The translations under genes were made by a program, and so were the position numbers. A stretch of DNA of 64,000 nt, taken from assembly GCA_947426945.1 (NCBI GenBank), contig CANEFX010000009.1:29442-93441 (forward strand). The letters run 5' to 3'. Positions 25,309 through 34,062 of this stretch are shown here, piece after piece. Numbering within the stretch: the stretch's first letter is position 1; each line of letters starts with the position of its first letter. Below the pieces are notes generated by a model, which worked only from the letters and a program-made list of their open reading frames with translations, was not told the origin of the DNA and did no database searches. The stretch is from an uncultured Bacillota bacterium. Lineage in GTDB: Bacteria; Bacillota; Clostridia; Oscillospirales; Oscillospiraceae.

Positions 25309-26151
25309 TTATTTCAGCTCGGCGGTGGGGATAACGTCCATGTCGTCAAAAGCCTGGTTCTCTCCGCCCATGGCCCAGATAAAGGTGTAGCTGGCGGTGC
25401 CCGCTCCGGCGTGGATAGACCAGGAGGGGGAGATAACGGCCTGTTCATTTTTCATGACAATGTGCCTTGTCTCCTGGCCCTGGCCCATCATGTGAAAGAC
25501 CACCTGATCCTCCGGGACCTCAAAATACATGTAGACCTCCATCCGCCGCTCGTGGGTGTGGGCGGGCATGGTGTTCCATACACTGCCGCTCTCCAACACT
25601 GTCATCCCCATAGACAGCTGGCATGTTTTCAGCACATCGGGGTGGATGAACTGGTTGATAACCCGCTTGTTGGAGGTGGCGGCGTCCCCGCAGGGCTTCT
25701 TGGCGGCGTCGGCCAGCTTGAGGAGCTTGGTCTCATAGCTGCGATGGGCGGGGGCGGACACCATGTAGAACTTGGCGGGCTTGGCGCTGTCCGCGCTGGC
25801 AAAGTGGACCTCCTTCGCCCCCATGGTGATATACAGGCAGTCCTTGTAGCCCAGCTCATAGACTGTGCCGTCTACGGTGACGGCGCCGGCTCCGCCAATG
25901 TTGAACATGCCGATTTCCCGGCGCTCCAGGAAAAAACGGGTACCGAAGCTGGCCCACACGTCGATGCCTTTATCGATGGAGACCGTCTCGCTGACGGGCA
26001 TGCAGCCCAAGGTGACCATTCGGTCCACATGGCTGTACACCGCCGTCACCTGGTCGGGCTGGTACAGATTTTCAATAAGAAACTCCTCCCGCAGTTCCTG
26101 GGTCGTATAGCGCTTTACATCCCCGGGATGGGCGGAATAACGAATATCCAT
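25309..26151 (-). CDS. kduI: 5-keto-4-deoxyuronate isomerase
   Basis: A 280-residue bicupin isomerase converting 5-keto-4-deoxyuronate to 2,5-diketo-3-deoxygluconate in unsaturated uronate breakdown. Full length for the family. The start MDIRYSAHPGDVKRYTT and the metal-binding region MPAHTHERRMEVYMYFE (second cupin, zinc ligands His, His, Glu) are clear, as is SPSWSIHAGAGTASYTFIWA. GGAGG lies six to seven bases before the ATG. It lies 11 bases after kdgF. Confidence 0.97.
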   Translation of the reverse strand: MDIRYSAHPGDVKRYTTQELREEFLIENLYQPDQVTAVYSHVDRMVTLGCMPVSETVSIDKGIDVWASFGTRFFLERREIGMFNIGGAGAVTVDGTVYELGYKDCLYITMGAKEVHFASADSAKPAKFYMVSAPAHRSYETKLLKLADAAKKPCGDAATSNKRVINQFIHPDVLKTCQLSMGMTVLESGSVWNTMPAHTHERRMEVYMYFEVPEDQVVFHMMGQGQETRHIVMKNEQAVISPSWSIHAGAGTASYTFIWAMGGENQAFDDMDVIPTAELK

Positions 26152-26162
26152 AATAATACCTC

Positions 26163-26513
26163 CTAGTTGTTGGGGAGAAAATCCTCCCGCATGGGATTGA
26201 AAATATCCAGCAGCACCCCCGCCTCCAGGCAGGTGCAGCCGTGGGGCACACCGTCCTTTTTGAGGAGGGTGTCCCCTGCCGCCACCTCCCGCTTCTCCCC
26301 ATCAATGGTAAAAGCAAACCGGCCGCTGGCCACATAGGTAATCTGGGTGTGAGGGTGGCTGTGGAGGGTGCCCACCGCCCCGGCTTGGAAGGTGTTCTCC
26401 ACGCACATCAGCGCGTCGGTGTAGGCCAGCACCCGGCGGGTAACCCCCTCTCCGGCGCTCTGGGGCAGGGTGTCGGCGTGAAAGACCCAGCGGGCGTCTT
26501 TTTCGGTAAACAT
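26163..26513 (-). CDS. kdgF: KdgF-type cupin, unsaturated uronate linearising enzyme
   Basis: A 116-residue single-domain cupin. The core GAVGTLHSHPHTQITYVASG has the metal-binding histidines, followed by VPHGCTCLEAGVLLDIFNPM. It matches the KdgF family, which opens 4,5-unsaturated monouronates from pectin or alginate to the linear keto form before KduI. The ATG at 26513 has GGAGG seven bases upstream; the longer frame to 26579 does not. It lies between gntR and kduI in the same operon, which supports the role. A general cupin is the alternative. Confidence 0.88.
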   Translation of the reverse strand: MFTEKDARWVFHADTLPQSAGEGVTRRVLAYTDALMCVENTFQAGAVGTLHSHPHTQITYVASGRFAFTIDGEKREVAAGDTLLKKDGVPHGCTCLEAGVLLDIFNPMREDFLPNN

Positions 26514-26575
26514 AACATTTCCTCCTGTGAAAAGGCAGGGCGCGGACAGCTGATGCCTCCGCGTCCCTGCCGCAT

Positions 26576-27250
26576 TCATTTAAAATATTGGGGATAGGCC
26601 GCTCGGATATCAGCCGCGTCAATCTTATACCGGCTGAGGTGAATTTCCATCAATTCCCGGGCGGCTTTGGGGTCCTTACGTCCGATGGCCTGAAGAATAT
26701 CCTCGTGGTCCTGCACAATCTTGGTGTTCTTCACTGTGGACAGCGCCATGCTGCGCACCCGGTCGAAGTGAATGGCAATATTCTGCATCAGGGCAAAAAT
26801 CTGGCTTTTCTTCGCAATTTCAAACAAAATTCCGTGGAACTGATTGTCCAGTGTCATCAGCTCGTTGGTGTAGTAGTTGTCCAGATAGAAATTCTGCAGC
26901 CGGACATTGGCGCTCAGCCGTTCCAGGTCCACCGGACCGGCCATTTGGCAGTCCAGCTCCACCACTGCGCACTCCAGAAGGTTGCGCATGAAACGGGACT
27001 CCTCCACCAGCTCATAGTCGATGAGGGGCACGGTACTCCGCTTCTGGGGATGAATCTCAATAATTTTTACCCTGGACAGCTCGATCAGCGCCTCCCGCAC
27101 CGGCGTGCGGGACAGTCCCATCTCGGCGGCCAGCTCATTTTCGCTGATCTGACTGCCCGGAGCCAGTTCCAGATTGACGATATTCTCCTTGATGTTTCGC
27201 AGGGCATAGTCCCGGCCGGTCTCACGGGGAAGACGTTCCAGAAGTTTCAT
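26576..27250 (-). CDS. GntR/FadR-family regulator of the hexuronate genes
   Basis: A 224-residue regulator with an N-terminal winged helix (GSQISENELAAEMGLSRTPV near residues 35-54) and an all-helical FCD effector domain from about 80 to 215, whose Asp/His ligands (DNQFHGILFE; H near 165 and 190) are those that bind metal in this family. It is probably the UxuR/ExuR/KdgR equivalent, sensing a uronate intermediate. The ATG at 27250 lies seven bases from GGAGG; the ATG at 27268 does not fit. A palindromic site just upstream of its -35 box recurs at dctP and kdgA. First gene of its operon. Confidence 0.93.
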   Translation of the reverse strand: MKLLERLPRETGRDYALRNIKENIVNLELAPGSQISENELAAEMGLSRTPVREALIELSRVKIIEIHPQKRSTVPLIDYELVEESRFMRNLLECAVVELDCQMAGPVDLERLSANVRLQNFYLDNYYTNELMTLDNQFHGILFEIAKKSQIFALMQNIAIHFDRVRSMALSTVKNTKIVQDHEDILQAIGRKDPKAARELMEIHLSRYKIDAADIRAAYPQYFK

Positions 27251-27274
27251 AGCGTCGCCTCCATACATATTACC

Positions 27275-27319
27275 AGCATACAGGAATATCTCCCATGCGT
27301 CAAGAAATTGTATACTAGT
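27275..27319 (-). promoter_or_regulatory. gntR-kdgF-kduI-kduD promoter and operator
   Basis: On the minus strand TTGACG (27298-27303), 17 bases, TATGCT (27275-27280). Directly upstream lies ACTAGTATACAATT (27306-27319), a degenerate copy of the palindrome found intact at 33239-33252. The operator overlaps the stop codon of uxuB, so the two operons abut. Confidence 0.75.
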
Positions 27320-28934
27320 TTTTCAGATATTTTGCCAAAGTCTGTCGAACCGCACCCGGGCCGGCCAGCTCTTCCCGGAGCATTTTGCCCACTTTTTCGG
27401 CCACACCGGCCTGGCACAGGTCCACCCCGAAGAGGGATGCATTGGACAGGATTGGGGTCAGAACCGCGTCAGGGGCGGAATCCGGCCGGCCCAGCTTCAC
27501 TTCGGCCAACTGCTCCTGGAGGATAGAGAGCATGGGGTCGGCGCTGCATTCCATGGCCTCTCCCTTATCGTCCACAGCCAGCAGGTAGCGCAGCCACCCG
27601 GCGATAGCCAGGGGAATATAGACCAGACAGGCGGGGTCCAGGTCCTCCCTGGCGATATAGCTCTTGATGGTCTCGCCAAAGCGGATGGCCACTTTCTGGC
27701 TCGTGTCGGTGGCGATGCGCTGGGGGGTGTCGGGCATGAAGGGGTTGGGAAGCCGCCTGTCGATGACCTCATGGATGAAGTCCATAGGGCTGAGAATCTT
27801 GGGATCGACAACCACGGGGATGCCCTCCTGATAGCCGATCTTCTCCACCAGGGCTTTCAGCTCGGGGTCCTTCATCTCAGCGGCAATGGAATCGTAGCCC
27901 AACAGACAGCCGTAGACGGCCAGGGCGGTGTGCAGGGGGTTGAGGCAGGTGGTGACCTTCATCTTTTCCGTGTTGTTCACCGTGTCCCGGTCGGTCATAT
28001 ACACTCCGGCCTTTTCCAGAGGGGGCCGGCCGTTGGGGAATCGATCCTCCACCACCAGGTATTGGGGCTGCTCAGCGTTGACGAAGGGAGCGATAAAGGT
28101 GTTTTTGCTGGTGACGATGGGAGCCATGTCCTCCACCCCGGCGGCGGCCAGCGCCTCCTCCACCACCTTGGCGGGGCGGGGGGTGATCTTGTCGATCATG
28201 GACCAGGGGAAGGAGACCTTCTCCTCGTCCCGCACCCAGGCGGCAAACTCGGGGGACACGTGGCCCTTCTCCAGCCACTGGTCCACCACGGTCATAACGC
28301 TGGCGCGCAGCTTCTCCCCGTTGTGGGAGCAGTTGTCCATGCTGACGATGGCAATGGGGACGCCTCCGGCATTGAACCGCTCCAGCAGCAGGGCGGCGGT
28401 CATGCTCATGGCGTGGGAACAGTTGGCGGGGCCATTGTCAAAGTCGGCCTGAACAAAGGGGAAGAACTCCCCGTGGATATTCTGCAAGGCGTAGCCCTTC
28501 TCTGTGATGGTGTAGCTCACCATCTGAAGGGAGGGGCTGCGGAAGATGGCCTTCAGCTGTTCCATATCCTGGGGGAAAGCGCTCCCCGCCCGCAGGCCCC
28601 TGGCGATGGAAGCCACCACGTCCTTCTCCAGAGAGCCGTCGGGCAGCAGAGAGACCATCAGGGTCATGTTGTCGAAGGGAGTGTAAATCTTGTCGATGAT
28701 GTCGAAGTCGAAGGTGTCGGCGGCGATAATGCCGCCCTTTACCAGCCCCTGGTCCAGCAGGCGGTGCTGGAGCCGGGCGATAAAGCCCCGGAAGATGTTG
28801 CCCGCGCCGAAGTGGACCCAGGTGGGGTTTTTCTCCGTCTCGGCCCGCATGGCCTTCCAGTCGAATTTGGGCAGGGCAACGCCTGCCTTCTCCCAGGCGG
28901 CCCTGTCCTGAATGCCCTGATAAGATAATTTCAT
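27315..28934 (-). CDS. uxuB: D-mannonate oxidoreductase (fructuronate reductase)
   Basis: A 539-residue long-chain mannitol dehydrogenase-family enzyme reducing D-fructuronate to D-mannonate with NADH. It has the N-terminal cofactor region WVHFGAGNIFRGFIARLQHR, the middle SMDNCSHNGEKLRASV, and TTCLNPLHTALAVYGCLLGY, where the catalytic Lys and Asn lie in this family. The start is the ATG at 28934 (AAAGGG upstream), five bases after the uxuA stop; the frame to 28985 overlaps uxuA. Last gene of the dctPQM-uxuA-uxuB operon. No terminator is seen before the next promoter. Confidence 0.94.
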   Translation of the reverse strand: MKLSYQGIQDRAAWEKAGVALPKFDWKAMRAETEKNPTWVHFGAGNIFRGFIARLQHRLLDQGLVKGGIIAADTFDFDIIDKIYTPFDNMTLMVSLLPDGSLEKDVVASIARGLRAGSAFPQDMEQLKAIFRSPSLQMVSYTITEKGYALQNIHGEFFPFVQADFDNGPANCSHAMSMTAALLLERFNAGGVPIAIVSMDNCSHNGEKLRASVMTVVDQWLEKGHVSPEFAAWVRDEEKVSFPWSMIDKITPRPAKVVEEALAAAGVEDMAPIVTSKNTFIAPFVNAEQPQYLVVEDRFPNGRPPLEKAGVYMTDRDTVNNTEKMKVTTCLNPLHTALAVYGCLLGYDSIAAEMKDPELKALVEKIGYQEGIPVVVDPKILSPMDFIHEVIDRRLPNPFMPDTPQRIATDTSQKVAIRFGETIKSYIAREDLDPACLVYIPLAIAGWLRYLLAVDDKGEAMECSADPMLSILQEQLAEVKLGRPDSAPDAVLTPILSNASLFGVDLCQAGVAEKVGKMLREELAGPGAVRQTLAKYLKN

Positions 28935-28939
28935 TGTTC

Positions 28940-30028
28940 TCAACCCTTTCCGCTTTCCCGCTCCAACATATCCCAGCAGCCCCACATATACATGATGCCC
29001 AAGGCCCGGTCATACAGACCGTAGCCGGGGCGAACCGTGCCGGGGGCCTCGCCCCACAGGTGCCGACCGTGGTCGGGGCGGATATAGCCGTCAAAGCCGC
29101 AGTCGTGGTAGGCCCGCATAATCTCCAGAATGCCGGTATCGCCGTCGCAGTCCCGGTGGCTGGCCTCGGAGAAGTCGCCGTTGGGCATGTGCTTCACGTT
29201 GCGGATGTGGGCAAAGGCGATGCGGTCGCAGCAGGAACGGATAATATCGGGCACATCGTTGGCCTTATTGGCCCCCAGGGAGCCCGAGCACAGGCACAGG
29301 CAGTTGCAGGGGTCGTCCACCATCTTCAGGAAACGGAGGATAGACTCCTTGTCCACCAGCAGGCGGGGAATGCCGAAGATATCCCAGGGGGGATCGTCCA
29401 TATGGATGGCCATTTTGATGCCGGTCTCCCGGCAGGTGGGCATAAGGGCCTCCAGGAAGTATTTCAGATTCTCCCAAAGCTTTTCCTTGGTGACGGGGGC
29501 ATACTTTTCAAACAGCTCATCCAGCTTGGCCATACGCTCCGGCTCCCAGCCGGGGAAGGTCATGTGGTACTTCTCGGTAAAGGACATCACATAGTCGGCC
29601 ATGGCCTTGTAGTCCTGCTGAATCTTTTCCTTCTCATAGTACAGGGCGGTGGAGCCGTCCCCCACGGGGTGGAAGAGATCGGTGCGGGTCCAGTCGAAGA
29701 TGGGCATGAAGTTATAGGTGACTACCTTCACTCCGAAAGGTGCCAAATTGCGCAGGGTCTGCTTGTAGTTTTCAATATACTGGTCCCGGGTGGGCAGGCC
29801 GATCTTGATGTCGTCGTGGACGTTCACCGACTCCACCACGTCCATGTTGAAGCCGTACTCGTCCAGCTGCTTCTTCACGGCGGCGATCTCCTCGGGCTGC
29901 CAGATCTCGCCGGGCATTTTGTCGTGAAGGGCCCAGACAATGCCCGTCACCCCGGGGATCTGTTTGATGTCGGACAGGCTGATCTGGTCGTTGCCTTCGC
30001 CGTACCAGCGGAATGTCATCTGCATCAT
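28940..30028 (-). CDS. uxuA: Mannonate dehydratase
   Basis: A 362-residue UxuA dehydrating D-mannonate to 2-keto-3-deoxygluconate; Mn/Fe dependent TIM barrel. It starts MTFRWYGEGNDQISLSDIKQ and has VVTYNFMPIFDWTRTDL, MAIHMDDPPW, FAHIRNVK and YIRPDHGRHLWGE, the metal and substrate blocks. GGAGGG precedes the start; the ATGs at 30028 and 30025 both fit. It lies 12 bases after dctM. Confidence 0.97.
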   Translation of the reverse strand: MMQMTFRWYGEGNDQISLSDIKQIPGVTGIVWALHDKMPGEIWQPEEIAAVKKQLDEYGFNMDVVESVNVHDDIKIGLPTRDQYIENYKQTLRNLAPFGVKVVTYNFMPIFDWTRTDLFHPVGDGSTALYYEKEKIQQDYKAMADYVMSFTEKYHMTFPGWEPERMAKLDELFEKYAPVTKEKLWENLKYFLEALMPTCRETGIKMAIHMDDPPWDIFGIPRLLVDKESILRFLKMVDDPCNCLCLCSGSLGANKANDVPDIIRSCCDRIAFAHIRNVKHMPNGDFSEASHRDCDGDTGILEIMRAYHDCGFDGYIRPDHGRHLWGEAPGTVRPGYGLYDRALGIMYMWGCWDMLERESGKG

Positions 30029-30040
30029 AAAAGTCCTCCC

Positions 30041-31372
30041 TTATTTCAAGAACAGCAGCGGAACAGTGGGCTCATAATTGCCGATCAGCTTGGGGATACA
30101 CAGGCTGATGTCGGGGATGAAGGAGATCAGCAGCAGAGCGATGATCATGCACAGGTAGAAGGGCAGGGTGGCCTTGACCACCTTCTCCATGGGCCGCTTG
30201 GCCACAGCGGAACCGATGAACAGTACCGCGCCTACGGGGGGCGTCAGCAGGCCGATGCCGCAGTTGAGGACTACCATAATACCAAACTGGATGGGGTCCA
30301 GACCGCAGTACTGGGTGGCCACAGGCAGCAGGATGGGGGTAGCGATGAGGATGATGGGGGCCATATCCATAATCATGCCCAGAATCAGCAGGATCACGTT
30401 GAGCAGGAGAATCAGGATGATCCGATTGTCGGTGAGGCCAACGATGGCCTTGGCGGCCAGGTCGGGCACGTGGAGCTTGGTGAGGCAGTCGCCGAACACG
30501 GCGGAGGTGGCGATGAGAATCATCACGATGGCCAGGGTGTTGACGCACTCGTCCAGCGCCCTCCACACGCCCTTCCAGTCCACGCCCTTATACACAAAGA
30601 CGGAGACCACCAGGGAGTACAGTACGGCGATAGCGGCAGACTCGGTGGCGGTAAAAGCGCCGCCCACAACGCCCACCACCACGACCACGATGGCCAGCAG
30701 AGCCCAGATGGAGACGCTGAATTGCTTGATAAAGGTGCCGAAGCGGAACTTATCCCCCTTGGGGTAGTTGCGCTTGACGGAGATGATGTAGGAGCCAACC
30801 ATCAGGGCGATAGCCAGGATGGCGCCGGGCAGGTAGCCCGCCAGGAACAGGGAGCCCACAGAGATGCCGCCGGCGGTGGTGGCAAAGATGACCATGTTGT
30901 GGCTGGGAGGCACCAGAAGGCCCTCGCAGGAGGAGGTAATGGTGACGGCGGTGGAGAAGTCGGCGTCGTAGCCCTGGTCCACCATCATGGGGATCATAAT
31001 GGAGCCGATGGAGGCGGTGTCGGCGGAGGCGGAGCCCGAGATGCCGCCGAAGAAGTAGGAGGCCACGATGTTCACCATGGCCAGGCCGCCCCGCATCCAG
31101 CCCACGCAGGCGTTGGCCAGGGCAATCAGCTTATCCGAGATGCCCCCCTTGCCCATAAGCACGCCCATGGTGATGAAGAAGGGCACGGCCATCAGGGAGA
31201 AGGAGGAGATACCCTTCACCATCAGGCGGCACACGGCGTTGAGGCTGTTGCCCATGGTCAGCAGGCAGAACACGGAGGACAGGCCCACGGCGTAGGCGAT
31301 GGGAAACCGCAGGAAGATCATCACCGCGAAGGAACCCAGCAGAACAGCAATTGCGACAGCGTTTACATCCAT
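30041..31372 (-). CDS. dctM: TRAP transporter large permease DctM
   Basis: A 443-residue membrane protein with about twelve hydrophobic helices and the DctM family features (FFGGISGSASADTASIGSIM near residue 105, and VPPSHNMVIFATTAG). It forms the sodium- or proton-driven import channel with DctQ for a substrate bound by DctP. Its ATG shares one base with the dctQ stop (TAATG), so the two are translationally coupled. The genomic setting points to hexuronates as cargo. Confidence 0.95.
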   Translation of the reverse strand: MDVNAVAIAVLLGSFAVMIFLRFPIAYAVGLSSVFCLLTMGNSLNAVCRLMVKGISSFSLMAVPFFITMGVLMGKGGISDKLIALANACVGWMRGGLAMVNIVASYFFGGISGSASADTASIGSIMIPMMVDQGYDADFSTAVTITSSCEGLLVPPSHNMVIFATTAGGISVGSLFLAGYLPGAILAIALMVGSYIISVKRNYPKGDKFRFGTFIKQFSVSIWALLAIVVVVVGVVGGAFTATESAAIAVLYSLVVSVFVYKGVDWKGVWRALDECVNTLAIVMILIATSAVFGDCLTKLHVPDLAAKAIVGLTDNRIILILLLNVILLILGMIMDMAPIILIATPILLPVATQYCGLDPIQFGIMVVLNCGIGLLTPPVGAVLFIGSAVAKRPMEKVVKATLPFYLCMIIALLLISFIPDISLCIPKLIGNYEPTVPLLFLK

Positions 31373-31941
31373 TATTTCCGCACCTCCTCGTCCTCAATGA
31401 AGAAAGACTTAATGTTGTTGTAGAGCGATTCCAGCTCAAAGACGATCATGGCCACACCCGCCAGGGGCACCGGGAAATACATCCAGAACCGGCTCAGCCA
31501 GGGGATGGACTCGTAAAAGCCCTTGCTGCCCAGAGTGGTGGTGTATTTCCAGCCCTCCACCACCATGATCAGGCCAAGCACCATCACGGCCACGTCAGCC
31601 AGGACATTCAGCACCTTGATCACCTTTTTGGGCAGGTAGACGTCAAAAGCGGTCATGCGGATGTGGGCGCCGGTGCGGATGGCCAGAGCGGCGGACAGCA
31701 CCGCCATGTAACTCATACAGGTGAGCACGATCTGCTCCGTCCAGGGCGGATCCTTGATGATCAGCAGGAACTGGAGGAAGTCGTATTTGTGGCCCCATTC
31801 CTGGCAGTAGCGGCCCAGTACGGCATAGCTGGTAATGGCGATGTCGGCGATCAGCAGCAGCTTACACAAAATCATAACGATTTTATAGGTCACGTTGTAG
31901 GCTGGCCGGACCTTATCCAAAGTCGTAAAGATCTTCGGCAT
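31372..31941 (-). CDS. dctQ: TRAP transporter small permease DctQ
   Basis: A 189-residue protein with four predicted membrane helices, typical of DctQ (ending MIVFELESLYNNIKSFFIED). It is partner of the DctM protein encoded next to it, with a one-base overlap. It lies 99 bases downstream of dctP, past an internal hairpin. Confidence 0.92.
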   Translation of the reverse strand: MPKIFTTLDKVRPAYNVTYKIVMILCKLLLIADIAITSYAVLGRYCQEWGHKYDFLQFLLIIKDPPWTEQIVLTCMSYMAVLSAALAIRTGAHIRMTAFDVYLPKKVIKVLNVLADVAVMVLGLIMVVEGWKYTTTLGSKGFYESIPWLSRFWMYFPVPLAGVAMIVFELESLYNNIKSFFIEDEEVRK

Positions 31942-31983
31942 TGGATTCCCTCACTTTCACGAAAATTTAACACGAAACACTGC

Positions 31984-32014
31984 GGGGGACGCGGGACAGT
32001 TTCCCGCGTCCCCC
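31984..32014 (-). promoter_or_regulatory. Intercistronic hairpin between dctP and dctQ
   Basis: Perfect 13-base stem GGGGGACGCGGGA (31984-31996) / TCCCGCGTCCCCC (32002-32014) without a T-run. Its position after the binding-protein gene fits an element that stabilises dctP mRNA or partly terminates, giving more DctP than permease. Confidence 0.65.
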
Positions 32015-32040
32015 GTATGACGGATGAATTGGACGATAGT

Positions 32041-33132
32041 TTACTTCATGCCCAGAATCTGCTGATACAGGTCGGCCTGCTTGTCAATGGCCTCCTTGAT
32101 AGCGGGGGCGCTGGAGCAGGCCTCCTGCCAGGGACCCTTGTCGGCCACGTCCACCACGTTGCAGCCCTCGTCCTTCAGTTGCTGGAGGACCTCGTCCTCA
32201 GCGGACTGGGACAGGTTCTGGTTGAACTTCTGGACCTCCTTGCCGGCCTCCATGATGACGGCCTGCTGGGCGGGGGTCAGCTTGGCCCAGGCGGTATCGG
32301 TGATGACGCACTGGATAGCGCCCAGGGTGTGGCCGTCCAGGATCAGGTTGTTGGCCACCTCGGGGAAGGCGTTGGACTTGTAGTTGGCGATGGGCTGCTC
32401 AGCGGCGGCGCACACACCGGTGTTCAGGGCGGAGTACAGCTCGCCGAAGGAGACCACCGTGGGGGAGCCGCCCAGGCTCTCCACCATGCCGTTCATGATG
32501 GGGTCGTTAGACACGCGGACCTTCAGGCCCTTCATGCTGTCAATGCTGGTGAGGGGCACGTTGGCAAAGAAGTGGCGGAAGCCCTCCTCGCCGTAGAAGA
32601 TGCCCCGCAGGGGCAGGCCGATCTCCTGGGGCTCGTTGAGGAACTCGGCGGCCAGATCGCTGTTGGCGAAGTTCCACCAGTGATCGCGGCTCTCAAAGGT
32701 GAAGGGCAGGGAGAGCAGCACGGACTTCTCCGCGCCGTAGCTGGTCAGGGCGAAAGCGGAGATACGGCTCATGTCGATGGAGTCGTCGCCGCCGATGATG
32801 GCGTCCAGAACGTCGTTCTCAGAACCCAGCACGCCGCTGTCCCGCACGTCGATGGTGATGGAGCCGCCGGACTTCTCCTCCACCAGGCGCTTGAACTCGG
32901 AAGCGGTCTGGCCCACGATGGTGTCCAGGGGGTTGACCTCGGCATACACCAAGGTAACCTTGGGGTCGTTGGCGACATCGCCAACGTCGCCGCCGGAGAC
33001 GGGGTTGGACTGGCCGGCGTTGGAACCGGGGTTGTTGGCGGAGCCGTTGTTGCCGGGTTTCTCGCCGCCGCCGCAGGCGGCCAGGCTGAAGAGCATAGCC
33101 GTGGCGAGCAGAGCAGATACAAGTTTCTTCAT
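32041..33132 (-). CDS. dctP: TRAP transporter substrate-binding lipoprotein DctP
   Basis: A 363-residue extracytoplasmic binding protein. The signal peptide ends in a lipobox FSLAAC with the lipidated Cys at 20, followed by a Gly/Asn-rich linker to about residue 55. The DctP core has KGLKVRVSNDPIMNGMVESL and the central SFGELYSALNTGVCAAAEQP. Members of this family bind glucuronate or galacturonate, and the gene leads the uxuA-uxuB operon, so a hexuronate is the expected ligand. Promoter and operator lie about 80-120 bases upstream. Confidence 0.95.
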   Translation of the reverse strand: MKKLVSALLATAMLFSLAACGGGEKPGNNGSANNPGSNAGQSNPVSGGDVGDVANDPKVTLVYAEVNPLDTIVGQTASEFKRLVEEKSGGSITIDVRDSGVLGSENDVLDAIIGGDDSIDMSRISAFALTSYGAEKSVLLSLPFTFESRDHWWNFANSDLAAEFLNEPQEIGLPLRGIFYGEEGFRHFFANVPLTSIDSMKGLKVRVSNDPIMNGMVESLGGSPTVVSFGELYSALNTGVCAAAEQPIANYKSNAFPEVANNLILDGHTLGAIQCVITDTAWAKLTPAQQAVIMEAGKEVQKFNQNLSQSAEDEVLQQLKDEGCNVVDVADKGPWQEACSSAPAIKEAIDKQADLYQQILGMK

Positions 33133-33210
33133 TGATGAAATCCTCCTCTTATTTCTGAAATAAATGATTTTGCTGCGCGCAGGGGTTGGATTTGCTCTTA
33201 ACGCAAAAAC

Positions 33211-33252
33211 ACTTTACCACAGACATCTCGTTTTGTCCACTAGTATACTAGT
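33211..33252 (-). promoter_or_regulatory. dctP promoter with intact palindromic operator
   Basis: On the minus strand TGGACA (33234-33239), 17 bases, TAAAGT (33211-33216). The perfect 14-base palindrome ACTAGTATACTAGT (33239-33252) abuts the -35 box. Confidence 0.75.
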
Positions 33253-33379
33253 AAAAAATCTGCGGCCATTTTTGTGTAATATGGCAAAAATAGCCTGTCG
33301 GACTTGCCAAAAGCCGCCGCATCTGTTAAAAAAGTATAAAGATATCTCCGCCGCCCGGAAATACAAAGGAGGTCCCCCC

Positions 33380-33904
33380 ATGAATCGAACCGTTTACGCC
33401 CGGATCACACCGGAAATTTTTCAGGAATTCGCCTGGTTTGACCTGCTTCGCCAGCAGAAGCGCTGGCGCGCCCCGCTGCTGTTTACCCTTATTATGGCCG
33501 CCTTCTCCGGAATCTGCTTTCTGGCGGCGGGGCGGGTGCGTGGAGCCGGTCTGCTGGGCGGCGTTCTGCTGGGGATCGGAATCGTTTTGCCTCTGGGATG
33601 GCTGCTCTCCTTCTATCTGTCCGTCCGGACGGAGGCAAAGCGGCTCAGGCTGGCCCAGGCTCCGGCCGCCTACACCCTGCACCTCACCGATCAGGGGCTG
33701 GGGGTATCCAACGAAAAGGAAAAGGCCGACTTTTCCTGGAGCCAGCTCCACCTGGCCTGCCGCCTGCGCCGCTGCATCTGTCTGTATGCCGCCCCCCGCC
33801 GAGCCTTTCTCCTCCCCACTGAGACAGAAGAAGCAGGGGAGCGCCTCTGGCAGGAGATCTGCCGGCAGCTGCCCGGAGAAAAAGCCAGGGATTACAGGCA
33901 TTAG
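33380..33904 (+). CDS. YcxB-like membrane protein
   Basis: A 174-residue protein with two membrane helices (about residues 31-50 and 57-80) and a C-terminal soluble region with the YcxB-type layout (LTDQGLGVSNEKEKADFSWS, then LYAAPRRAFLLPT). Function unknown in this family. AAAGGAGG lies eight bases before the ATG at 33380; the longer upstream frame is non-coding promoter DNA. It lies between the two divergent hexuronate operons but may be unrelated to them. Confidence 0.8.
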   Translation: MNRTVYARITPEIFQEFAWFDLLRQQKRWRAPLLFTLIMAAFSGICFLAAGRVRGAGLLGGVLLGIGIVLPLGWLLSFYLSVRTEAKRLRLAQAPAAYTLHLTDQGLGVSNEKEKADFSWSQLHLACRLRRCICLYAAPRRAFLLPTETEEAGERLWQEICRQLPGEKARDYRH

Positions 33905-33962
33905 ATCAGTCGACTCTGTAAACTGCACAAAAATTTATCTAAAAATTTTACTTTTTCTCCAA

Positions 33963-33990
33963 TTGTATTCTAGTATACTAGGTATATAAT
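33963..33990 (+). promoter_or_regulatory. kdgA promoter with operator in the spacer
   Basis: TTGTAT (33963-33968), 16 bases, TATAAT (33985-33990). The palindrome CTAGTATACTAG (33970-33981) occupies the spacer, a position from which a bound repressor would exclude RNA polymerase. Confidence 0.8.
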
Positions 33991-34062
33991 GAAACTGCAA
34001 AGCTCTTAACGCGGGTTATTTGCAAGCACAGACTATATTTATCTATCTGGAGGAATGCAGTG

